In this document: positions 22,921 through 33,595 of the stretch, one piece after another | Numbering within the stretch: position 1 is the stretch's first letter | Layout: each line of letters begins with the position of its first letter | DNA from: Rotaria sordida | Lineage: Eukaryota > Rotifera > Eurotatoria > Philodinida > Philodinidae | NCBI GenBank assembly: GCA_905250125.1 | Contig: CAJNOL010000638.1 | Span: 6,151 to 70,150 of the forward strand | Reading direction: 5' to 3' | DNA: 64,000 bases | Made by a program: the position numbers and the translations under genes | Notes under the pieces: model-generated | What the model was told of the DNA's origin: nothing | Database searches by the model: none | The model's input: the letters and a program-made list of their open reading frames with translations, nothing else

Positions 22921-23039
22921 TATGATCTTTAGAGCTCTCTTCCAAAGACCTGATTGTGTTGAAAGAGATTTTTTCTTTGGCAACTCTGTCAATCAATTAT
23001 TTGAACATAGAGTTCAAGGACGAAGTCAAGCAAGAAATT

Positions 23040-23104
23040 TGGGGGTGTGGGTGTTAGTGTGTTTGGTTGACTACAGTATCCAAATCTTACACCCACACCC
23101 ACAT
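23040..23104. repeat. Short telomere-hexamer pair at a pseudogene breakpoint
   Basis: The plus strand reads GGGGGTGTGGGTG, then about 40 bases, then ACACCCACACCCACA. The right-hand CCCACA tract directly abuts the truncated 3' end of the ADP-ribosyltransferase/TPR pseudogene. On the gene's strand the coding sequence runs straight into TGTGGGTGTGGGTG. Confidence 0.75.
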
Positions 23105-24290
23105 TGTAAAGGTTTTTTATGAAATTTCATTGCTCGAAAATAATTTCCCATTACTTTATAATAATTACCAATACAGTTCAATGTTCGATCTATTTTTCGA
23201 TGATTGAAATGTAATTTTTTTTTTAATTCATATGCTAAATTAAAATTTTTCAATGCTTCCTTCCAATTAGTTATTCACATATTTAGAGTACCGATATACT
23301 CATAGATTGAAGCTTGATCTTCAATGTATCTCTGGTAAGACTTGTAATAATCTTTGAAAATAAGACTCGATTTTCTCATATTGATTTATATCGAGTAACA
23401 ACTGGTCAAATACTAGATTAATATTATCATTCTGGAATTTTTTTATCATTGTTTCAATTTTTTCTTTAATTTTATCTTTTACTTCATCAGTTGCTTTCAT
23501 CTTAATCATATGTATTTTCAGGTCTGCATTCTAATAAACAATTTCAATTTTAAAAATTGAACCAATATTAAATAAGATTTCAAGTTCATTATAACAACCA
23601 TTATATGTGCCAATATCAACAAAAATCGTATTTTGAAGATTAGATCCATTGACAGTTATTTCAAAAACAAAAGGTTTTGATTGATTAGTATTAGCAGCAC
23701 CACTGAAAAATGATCCAGCAACATGAAAATTTTTTGATGTAGAAAGAAATCCATTTGTTGAAAATGAACCACCAATATTTGATTTCAAATATTCTAATTC
23801 ATCTATTGACATACAAGATTGACCACAATAAAGTTTTAAATTTGTTTGAATATTTTATTGTTTATGAACTTGTTCTAATTGTTTACGTAGATCAATGATA
23901 TAATAACGAAATAACTACCATAATGTTACATTTTCTGTTCGAAAAGTTCTATGAACTACTCTATAAAGAAAAGAATCTTCAACTTACCAATCAATTGCTT
24001 CATTTGATGTATATGTTTTTTATTATCACGATGAAAATCTTTACATCTATTCAACATAGTATTCATTGAACGTTTTGTTTGTTGCATTTGTGTGATTAAT
24101 TCAATGAATACAGCATATGAAAAATAAGTATTATTTATACAAAAATCATTTAATGAATTCAATGGTCTCATTAATTTTAAAATTGGATGATTTAATAAAT
24201 TTGATGTTAAGAATACTAATTCTTTTTTTATAGAATCTTTTAAAGTTTCATACTCTATAAACATGTATGTTTGAAATGAATATATCAATT
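23105..24290 (-). pseudogene. ADP-ribosyltransferase-TPR pseudogene, truncated
   Basis: Read on the minus strand, the remnant begins with an N-terminal helical part (24288-24010). The arginine-specific ADP-ribosyltransferase fold follows: DSFLYRVVHRTFRTEN near 23960, LYCGQ, FLSTS near 23735 (the STS motif) and NELEILF near 23580 (the ExE catalytic motif). After it come IKEKIETMIKKFQND and INQYEKIESYFQRLLQVLPE (23500-23325). TPR-like helices EALKNFNLAYE and IGNYYKVMGNYFRAMKFH (to about 23110) end the remnant. This order is typical of bdelloid ART-TPR proteins, which modify arginine or act as signalling scaffolds (family knowledge). The copy is dead: in-frame stops at 23984-23986, 23915-23917, 23855-23857, 23531-23533 and 23275-23277, plus frame shifts near 24005 and 23320. 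The 3' end stops inside a TPR at telomere-type hexamers. No 5' exon was found above 24290. Confidence 0.8.
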
Positions 24291-25635
24291 ATAATATTCA
24301 CAAAATACAATTATTGAAATATTTTTCTATTTCAAATAGAATTTCATTAGCAAATGATTCAGATAGAACAAATTAATAATATTTTATTTTCACTAGTTAT
24401 TGTTTTAATTTCATTTGAATATTGTTGAATTTCATCAAAAAAATAAACAATAATTATTATTGATTTCTAGTAGTAATAATCTTGTATGTAATGAATTAAC
24501 AATATCTTAGTGGAATAGAGTTTGTTGATTTTATCATATTATATGTCGTTTGTTCACTAGTTACACTTTTACTATTCGAATTATCCATTAGAAATACTCT
24601 ATAAAGAGAATTGCGGAAGAAATATATCATCTTTTATATTTGTTTCGTATTGGAAGAAGTTCCTGTGAGAAAAATAAAGCTTGACATTTTTTTCTAAAGA
24701 AGATGCATCGTTAAGTATTATTCGACGAAAATAATAATTTGCATGTGAAAAATACTCTTGTGAAAGTTCCAACAATATCTTTTTTTTCTCTATTTAAAAC
24801 ATGTTACTAGAAAACTTAAGATCTTGTAAAAGTATAAGCTTTGTGCATAATCTTTGCTTGATTAAAGCGACAAACACAATAGAGTTGCTTCAAGGATACG
24901 TCCTTTTTCTTCCTTTTTTTTTTTGATTATTTCTCTTTTTTCAGCTAGAACACAATTGATTGCACTGGAATTTTTATCATAAATAGAATATCGAAAAAAG
25001 ACAAGACTTGCATTTGGCAAAAAAACGTCTTAAGAGAATGTCAGTCGTTTTTGAGTAAATCGTCTGTGTTGTTCATAGAGCCTCATCATCCTGCCTACTA
25101 TCTTCATTTACTCTTATCGGACTAGACTGAAAACTTTTCTAGAAGTTATTTCACAAAAATACACTTTTCTTCATTTGTATTCAATAAATATCGAGGTATA
25201 CTAGTCGAAGACTTAGTTTATGATCATTTAAATCCTATGAACTCAGACCAGAAGGCTAAAAATAAAAGTAGACTATTCTACTTATCGGATAAAAAAAATT
25301 AATTTTTCTGTACCAAAATTACTGAGATGTAAACAAAATACGAAAGCGTAATATTTTTTATGTTGGAAGTGTGACTCTCTTGTTAAGAAAATATATTGAC
25401 TTGTAAAAAAAAATGTGCTGATTGTTATCATATGTTAATATCTAGAAACTAACTAATATTCATTACTTATAAATGGAGTGAAGAAAAAAAAATGAAATCA
25501 AGGAGAATGACTATAAGACCGTATCAACATTCATTTCTCGCATGACTGCTCATGTAAATGATGCACACACATTAAACACAATCAATCAAATATTTACAAA
25601 ATCGGTTTTTTGCGTTGTATCTTAGAATTTTATAA
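24291..25635. other. AT-rich intergenic region upstream of the kelch gene
   Basis: I see no open frame of note. It would contain the promoter of the kelch gene and perhaps a lost 5' part of the pseudogene, but no element can be assigned. Confidence 0.3.
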
Positions 25636-28600
25636 ATGGATTTCAATGGCGTAGATGTTTCACCCGACGATTCTGCTCTCATTAAATATAATAGACATGA
25701 CCGAACACGTCGAAATAAAATAATTCTAGGAATTAGTGCAAGCTTAGAACTCTTGCTCGTTATCTCATTTATGAGTACATCTATATATATCTTGATGAGC
25801 AAAAAGCAGGTGTCATCGCCATCTACAATTTTGATTACAAACTCTACAGTAATACCAACTATATTACGTCCTGGGAGTGATGAACACTGGTCAACCAGAG
25901 GTAAGAATTATGTTATTTTATACTCTGTAGAAAAGTAAAGTGCGAACTTTCTTCAATTGAAACTCAAGAGGTTACAAATTTAAAAGTTTGCTTAAATAAA
26001 TTAGAAAATTAAGCCAAAGATTAAAGATAATGAAGTAATATTTGTAAATTTGAGTGAATTAAGCATTCTTTATAGATATAATACGACGTTCTTTTTTTCT
26101 TTCTAAATAACTATCTGTTTCACGCTCTATTAAGTTTGAAGAAACAGAATTCCTATGAATAGAGACATATTTCCATGTTGAAAGAATGAAACACAAAAGA
26201 GACTACAAAACAAAATACAGTTGTTTGTGTTTCATACTCTTATTGATCATAATCCTACTTGAAACTACTCATTACAACGACTCATTTATAGATCAAAACA
26301 TAGTCTGTAGAAAAATCACAAAAAAGTGCTGTCTATATTGATGTATCAGGCAAACTTAAAGGGTGTGGCTGTGGATATCAATCTTGTGATCGCTCATATC
26401 CACATCTGCATCCATACCATAGTTTTGAGTCTAGACGCGATTTTATTTCGAACCACGTCTAGATACAAACGAAATGCAGTTCAGACACGGTTTGATACAA
26501 AAAATATTTATATGGGCATGGATTATGTGTCCACAACAAAAGTTTTTACTAACATCACCTACAAAATTGATCTAGTTTAAAAAATTGTTAATGTTGAACA
26601 ATTTTCAAGTTTTTTTCAAATCTTTTTGTTAAGGACATTAATTAGTGCATTATATATATTACTGTATTTTTTTATGCTTCACATAATATTCGTACTTGAT
26701 GACATAGAAAAATGATTATGTTCATGAAAATATTAATCTATTGATAGAAATGATGAACTTTTTAATAAGTTTTCATTCAACTTAATTATGATTTTGTTCT
26801 CTGATTAGAAGCAAATTTTCTTGAGATTTATTGAAATATCTTAATGAATTTGTCTATTTTGGTTTCTGAAAATCACTATCGGAAATCTCTTCCAATACTT
26901 TTATTACACAACCAAAAAGAAAGACAAAATAAATGCATACTATTTAATAAAATATAATAAACAAATAATAAATTCTGAAATATTGGCAGTATTTAAAATT
27001 GAAAACAATACAGTTTTATAGAAAAAATATCCTTTAAGGTTTTTTTAAAAGAAAAAATTTTCAGAAATTAGGAAAACTTTGTAAATATATACACAATATA
27101 TTTTATGCGATTTGGTTTTTCATATAAGTATATCATTTATACAGGAAGCATTCTATTCATAAACTTAGGACATACCAGAAGTAGTGATGGTCGCCTCTCA
27201 ATTTTGTATAGAAGGCTTGGAGAAACTTTCTCTCTATATTTTTATGCTATTTGATAATACTTCAACTAATATTATAATAATGAAATTTCGACAAGAACTA
27301 TTTTTGTTGAAACTTAACTAATGGGTAAGGTAGATTAAATATCTAAACTTTACCGTTCAATTTTCCATCGATTAATACGTTGTATTAAGAAACCAAGCAT
27401 ACCAAAAGATGCAGCGTGAGAAGCTCTACAGTTTATAAAGAACAGTTTATTTTATATATGAAATAAGAAAAAAGAAATTTTTCTTCATGTAGAAAAAAAT
27501 CATTTTTTTTAGGGCAGTGAAAATTGGTCGCACAGAATTTTGCTTTTTTTGAGAACAAGAAATACACAATTCAAACAAGCTTTACTCTCTAGATTGTACA
27601 GGGATGTGTAAAAATGTTTTTCCAGCAGGGTAATGCTGTGATTTTAAACATCAACAATAACAAATTTTATAGCAAATGGGCACATCTTGAATCACATGTC
27701 AAAATGCATGCATACTTTACGATTTTCATTCTTCATACACTATTTTTTCACAAAAATAATAGCAGATTCGTAATCTCCATCAAAAATTGAGTCTATAAAA
27801 ATGTCATTTGAGTATATTTGACGAAAAAAGAATTTTTCGAAAAAATACTGGTGGTATCCTGGATGCACCTCAGATAAAAAAGTTCTAAGCATTTTTAAAC
27901 TAAAACATTTCCATTTATACATTACTCTACACAGTTTTTGATGGAGATTACGAATCTACTATTATTTTTTGTGAAAATATGTACATGAAGAATGAAAATC
28001 GTAAAGTATACATGCATTTTGGCATGTAATTCAAGATGTGTCCATTTGATATAAAATTTGTTATTGTTGCTGTTTAAAATCACAGCATTACCCTGCTGTA
28101 AAATAAGTGTCTTATATAAAAATGGTCGAGCTTTTCACGCTGCATCTTGCGGTATATTTCGCCTTTTAATACAATGTATTACGTGACTGAAACATATAAT
28201 CTGCCTCACACATTAGTTAAGTTTCAACAAAAACAATTCTTATCGAAATTCTATTATTATAGTTGAAGTATAATCAAATAAAGGGTGAGTAGAAAGTTCC
28301 GACCTCTCTTAGTAAATCGATGGTATTTACGACAAACTTATATATAGTTAATTGATCGAACTATGTAATTTTTACATTTTTTGAGAAAAATATTTAAAAA
28401 AATCTTTTTCGATAAAATATCTAGATGATTTATAAGTTTATCATAATAGATATTTTGTAAAAACAACATTTAGATATTTATCTATTCTCTATTAAACAAA
28501 ATAGAGAAAAAGTTCTTCCAAGTCTTCGATACGAAATTGAGATGCGACCGCCACTATTTTTGGCATGTCTTAAGTATGTATTTGTAAATAAGATATGAAT

Positions 28601-30384
28601 TCATGATTCATATATACTGTCTATTTCATTCCACAATGATTCTGATCACATGTGACTTCATGGTATATATATGCTTGCTTCTTAATTGCTAGTTCGCTTC
28701 TTCTGATCTCATTTATATCATTTCAGACATATCAACATTTTTATATTCCGTTCGTCTACAGTGAAGTAAAGACCATCGTTAGCGAATGTCGACGGCGACT
28801 CATATCAAACCTGAGACAGATTGTAAGATTTTTTAAACTTTCCAATATCAAGTCAAACGTGTCTAGACGCAAACGAAATGCGATTCAGATACAGTTTGAT
28901 TCAAAAAATATTTACATCGGAATGAAGCTGTCAGAAACTTACAGCTAGAACAAAATCACTTGATCAATAATCCAGCTAGTATGAAAAGACTTAGTAATCA
29001 GCTTTTTTTTACTTAGTTCTCGCGAATCATTGAGTTTTGAATTGTCATATATCTATGTTCGATTTAAACAAATCTTTAATATTCGATACTATATTTTTAA
29101 TATGTCATTGAGTCAAAAGATTTTCTATCATAAGATTTGAGATCCTTTTTATTTTGCTAAACCATGAAGTATGTCATTTAACCATTAGACAACATCGTCT
29201 TAAAAGATTCTGTTTGAACAGTACAAAATCTCTTCACGTATAGAGACAGCCCAAAGAAGGTTCACAATAATTATAGGGTATAGTTTTCATTTGCTACATC
29301 CTAATATGTCATCTCTATGACCTTGGATCCTATACGAATTAATGACACAAGTTTCTTCTAAATTGAATCTAATAAATATTTACTATTAGGATTCTTTAAT
29401 ACTGGTAGTATGAATTATCCACGATATCTTCATACAGCATCGGTATTAACAAATGGAAAAGTATTAGTTACTGGTGGATGGAATGATGGTGTTAGTTTAG
29501 ATAATGCCGAGTTGTATGATCCATCGACAGGAGTGTGGAACATCACTAATAACATGAATTATCCACGAAACCTTTATACAGCATCGGTATTAGCAAATGG
29601 AAAAGTATTAGTTACTGGTGGATGGAATCATGGTATTTTTTCAAATCGATCTGAGTTGTATGATCCATTGACAGGCATGTGGAACGTCACTAATAATATG
29701 AATTATCCACGATGGTATCACACAGCATCAGTATTAACAAATGGAAAAGTGTTAGTTATTGGTGGATGGAATGATGGTGTTAGTTTAGATAATGCCGAGT
29801 TGTATGATCCATCGACAGAAATGTGGAACATCACCAAAAATATGAATTATCCACGATATCATCACACAGCATCGGTATTAACCAATGGAAAAGTATTAGT
29901 GACTGGTGGAGATAATACGGGTGTTTTAGATAGTGTCGAATTGTATGATCCATCAACAGAAGTGTGGAATATCATTAATAATATGAATTATGCACGAGGA
30001 TATCACACAGCATCGATATTAACAAATGGAAAAGTGTTAGTTACGGGTGGATTGAATAATGGTGTTAGTTTAGATAGTGCCGAGTTGTATGATCCATCGA
30101 CAGGAACGTGGAACGTCACTAATAACATGAATTATCCACGATACTTTCACACAGCATCAGTATTAACAAATGGAAAAGTGTTAGTTACTGGTGGATTGAA
30201 TGGTGGTGTTAGTTTAGATAGTGCCGAGTTGTATGATCCATCGACAGGAGTGTGGAACGTCATTAATAATATGAATTATGCACGAGGATATCACACAGCA
30301 TCGGTATTAACAAATGGAAAAGTGTTAGTTATTGGTGGATATGCTAGTGGTAGTTTAAATAGCACTGAGCTATACCAACCATAA
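25636..30384 (+). CDS. Membrane-anchored seven-bladed kelch-type beta-propeller protein (2 exons)
   Basis: Exon 1 (25636-25900) and exon 2 (29390-30384) join in phase through donor AG|GTAAGA and acceptor TACTATTAG|G, giving 419 residues. Exon 1 encodes a short cytoplasmic tail rich in Arg/Lys, one membrane segment (about residues 27-54, IILGISASLELLLVISF...) and a Ser/Thr-rich stalk. There is no signal peptide, so a type II orientation is likely. Exon 2 encodes about 48-residue blades beginning MNYPR.xHTASVLTNGKVLV and ending AELYDPSTGxWN. Six are complete. A partial seventh is completed by FFNTGS at the start of exon 2, a velcro-type closure expected for seven blades. Bdelloid genomes have many such genes; ligand and role are unknown. 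Overlapping AATAAA signals directly follow the stop (30383-30395). The 3489-bp intron carries a foldback element and a duplicated fragment. The blades are strikingly alike at the DNA level. Confidence 0.85.
26326..26580 (+). other. Intronic fragment, duplicated at 28800-28948
   Basis: An open stretch without an ATG start lies inside the kelch intron. Its end (RYKRNAVQTRFDTKNIYMGM, about 26460-26520) is clearly similar to SRRKRNAIQIQFDSKNIYIG at about 28860-28922. Not a convincing gene. It also contains a telomere-like pair: GGGTGTGGCTGTGGAT at 26359 and ATATCCACATCTGCATCC at 26396. Confidence 0.4.
27163..28577. repeat. 1.4-kb foldback element with TTAGGACATACC ends
   Basis: The ends ACTTAGGACATACCAGAAGT (27163) and its complement-like GGCATGTCTTAAGT (28562-28575) bound two long imperfect arms. 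Inner landmarks pair well, for example GCAGGGTAATGCTGTGATTT near 27627 with AAATCACAGCATTACCCTGC near 28076. The centre lies near 27870. It sits in the kelch intron and is flanked by a duplicated 70-bp fragment. No transposase is present; the minus-strand frame 27740-27922 has no known domain. The same terminal motif bounds the elements at 55298-56314 and 61924-62854. Confidence 0.8.
28652..28948 (+). other. Open stretch with one hydrophobic segment inside the kelch intron
   Basis: It is 98 codons without an ATG at its beginning. It encodes a hydrophobic helix (YIYACFLIASSLLLISF) and the KRNAIQIQFDSKNIYIGM motif shared with 26460-26520. It may be an exon of an unrecognised or dead gene. I cannot assign a function. 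Confidence 0.25.
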
Positions 30385-30861
30385 TAAACAAATAAACAAT
30401 GAAGATTTTTTTTTCTCTTTTGGATGAATAACCTTGACTATGAGAAGTATTTCAACATAAGAATTATTGATTTACTAATATTGAATTATTTTTTTCAATT
30501 CTTTTTGCATTCATCGTATCTTTAATAAATTTGAAATCCTTCTGATGGTGATCACTAAAGTAACCCACTAATTATACACTAAAAGCAAGGAATGTAAGTA
30601 ATCTGTCCTTATTATTGAAGTGTTGTCATTTCCAATATTTCAATATGGGTTCCGCTACTTTTTCAATGATGTTTTTGAAAGTGCTATATGTAATGAAGAA
30701 TTATTAGTCATATGAACCTTAATAGTGTAAAAAACACTTAATTAATTTGTTCATCATCAATATTATCAGTTCAAATGATAAATGTAGTCTGTTTTTTATT
30801 AATGTTAATGGTTATGTGAAACAATCTAAATTTTACATTAATTAGTTGATGTTCAAAAAAG

Positions 30862-31845
30862 GTTTGCTCCTACTATCCATTTCAAAATAATGGGCAGGGT
30901 TAAAGATCACTAAATAATTTCGAAATGCAAGCAACTAACAGTAAACGATCTTTTCATTTGAGAGCCAAATATAGGGCAAGTAAATGTATGAAAGAGAAAA
31001 TTTTTTTCGATCTGTTTTTAAGGGTTTTTAGAGAATTTTCTGGAACACTTTAGGTTGTGGAAGCTTTCAATTTTCATTTTTGCGTTTTTTCCTACAAAAT
31101 ATGGTAGTGCAGACACGTTAACATATTTCTACACAGCTAGCACTATTTTTTATCTTGCATTGAAAAACGCGAAACCTATGCTCGAAAGAGCGAAACATGG
31201 CATTTTTAATGGTTTTCATAATTTTTTGGCCTTTGATCGGAGTCAAACTGTCCAATAAAGTGTATATTTGAAATCAGCGTCAAAAACTGCAGCGATTAAC
31301 ATGTCTTTGAGGTTCATTTGTTCATTTTTATTTATTTTTTACCATGTACACCTCGTAATTCAAAGAGTGACATGAAAGTATAATGAACAAATGAAAGTGA
31401 TCAAATGAACCTCGTAGACATGCTAATCAATGCAATTTTTGATGCTGACTTCGAATATACACTTTGTTGAGCAGTTTGACTTCGATCAAGGGTCGAAAAA
31501 TCATGAAAACTATCAAAAATGTTATTTTTGGGATTTTCAAGGATAGGTTTCGCGTTTTTCAACGGAAGGTGAAAAAGAGTGCTGGTTGCATAGGAATACG
31601 TTAACATGTCTGCACTACAATCTTTGATAGGAATAAACGCAAAAACGAAAATTGATAAGTGTCACAACCTCAAGTTTTCCAGAAAACTATCGAAAATTTT
31701 TTTCCTCTCTTAAAAATTTACTTGCTTCATATTTGACTCTCAAATGCAAAAGACCGCTCGTTGTTAGCTGCTTGCATTTTGGAGTTATTTAGTGATCTTT
31801 GATCCTGCCTATTATTTTGAAATGGATAGTAGTTGCAGATACCAC
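30862..31845. repeat. 1-kb palindrome (foldback element)
   Basis: The arms run from about 30862 and 31845 to a centre near 31340. Matching pairs include CCTACTATCCATTTCAAAAT (30873) with ATTTTGAAATGGATAGTAG (31817), GCAGACACGTTAACAT (31108) with ATGTTAACATGTCTGC-type sequence (31598), and GAGGTTCATTTGTTC (31311) with GAACAAATGAAAG (31383). The short frames in both arms mirror each other (for example STIFYLALKNAKPMLERAK and STLFHLPLKNAKPILENPK). No known protein domain. Confidence 0.85.
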
Positions 31846-32159
31846 ATACACGTCCTAGCTTGTTAAAAGAGATACTTCTCAATTAAACATTCTTTTAGTT
31901 AATAGTTATTCAAACATATATTTACAGCTATTTTATCATTTGAATAGCTGATTCACTTCTAACAGAATTGAGTATTTTATTTTATACTTTGTTGTATGAC
32001 TACCTATTTGAAATTCGTATATTTATTTATTTTTTCTTGAATAGTAATCAAATCTTTTAAATAGCTATGGTAGGTTTTTAAGAATGCTAGGTTTATATAA
32101 AAGCCATCTCCTTTGAGAATGAGCCGTTCAGATTACCGGTCAAATTTAACAAAATTCAG

Positions 32160-32225
32160 ATCTTCGTCAAACAGAGTGTGGGAGTGGGCATTGCTAGAAA
32201 GGATAGTGACATCCACACCCAATGA
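32160..32225. repeat. Short telomere-like pair
   Basis: GAGTGTGGGAGTGGG at 32174 is followed about 30 bases later by CATCCACACCCAATGACACC at 32209. G-rich then C-rich, like the other pairs in the window. Confidence 0.45.
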
Positions 32226-32244
32226 CACCTATTTCGATTCAAAA

Positions 32245-32620
32245 ACAAAATATCATATTTGGAATCAACACGACAAATTGAGTTGATTTCTGTATCTTTT
32301 TAAATATTTTCTGCAAGTTTTTTCTGATCACATTTTCACCCCTGGTTTTTCTCAGGGGTATGTGAGAAAATGAATTTAATCAAGACAATTATATTATTGT
32401 TTAGTCATCTGTCTTTTTCTCTTCAAATAGTATTTTACCAATTTAGAAATTGCTTTGCAGTGTCACAATTACTTTTTTTGATTAAATTAATTTTTTCACA
32501 CATCTGTGAGAGAGAGGCCAAGGGTGAAAATGTGATCAGAAGAAAAGGTTGTAGAAAACATTTCAAAGATACAGAAGTCAACTCAATCTATTGTGCTAAT
32601 TCCAAATATGATTTTTCTTT
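32245..32620. repeat. Foldback element, about 95-bp arms
   Basis: The arms at about 32250-32345 and 32518-32615 are reverse complements (TCTGATCACATTTTCACCC against GGGTGAAAATGTGATCAGA; CATATTTGGAATCAACACG against the matching tail). A loop of about 175 bases contains a short plus-strand frame without domain. Confidence 0.75.
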
Positions 32621-32639
32621 GGAATGAAATGAGTATTAT

Positions 32640-33595
32640 AATGCTCGAAGAGTTCTATTGATTAGGAAGTAAAATAAGTATGGAGAAAGCTTGATTGATA
32701 CAATAATTAAACGACAAATAGAATGTACATGGATATTTCAGACTCAAAATTTAAGCAATGAAAAATTTTGTATACAGTCTAGTATATTCAAAGATATATC
32801 CTATTCACAATTATGAGTGAATCAAAATGTCTTAATTTTACCATAAAAACGATCAGAAACTTATGATTTTTTCATCCCAAATATATATAACTCAATTAGA
32901 TTGGATCTTAAAAATCAAAATGGATCAAAATGTGTTCTAATGCGCCTCCATCTTTTTTACAGTCATTAACTTGGCAACAGAATATAAGAATTGATGAAGT
33001 GAAAGGAAATTTCATTTTCTTTCACGAATAGATTCCCAAGAGATTTCCTCATTTGAATGAAAAAACTTCTGATTTTTTCAGTCAAAATTGCATGTTAAAT
33101 GTCTGATGTTTTCCAAAAGAACATTCGAATTTGCCAAGCCTATTATCAATAAAAAGAGAACATTGCTATTAAAAATAGAAAATTCTAATAGATTTTTCTA
33201 TTTTCTAGAATACTCTATATGAATTCATCAACAATATAAAATTTCGTTCATTAATTTGTACAACATCTTCTAATTTATAGCGAAGGAGTGTTCAATTTTA
33301 AAGTTAACCATTGGAGTTGAGAACATATATTTACAATTCTAATTAACTTTTGTTTATGAATTCATTTTTTCGACATAAATGCTAAAAAAAAACAACGAAT
33401 GATTTATTTCTTTAAGATTCACATAATGAATCCGCTCATTTTGTAGAGTTGTGCTTATTAAAAAACTTTTTCTTTTCTTCACAAGCACATTTTTATAAAA
33501 TTGCCTAGTAAAAATTTATTATTTATTAAAGAAAATTTTTGTTTTTCTTTCTCAATTCTAGTGTTTCAGATGAACAGAAGCATAAAAAAATAATA
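32640..33595. other. Region upstream of the GPCR-like gene
   Basis: AT-rich. A splice-acceptor-like TTTCTCAATTCTAG ends at 33561, 34 bases before the GPCR start codon. This would fit a non-coding first exon further upstream. Nothing else is recognised. Confidence 0.35.
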
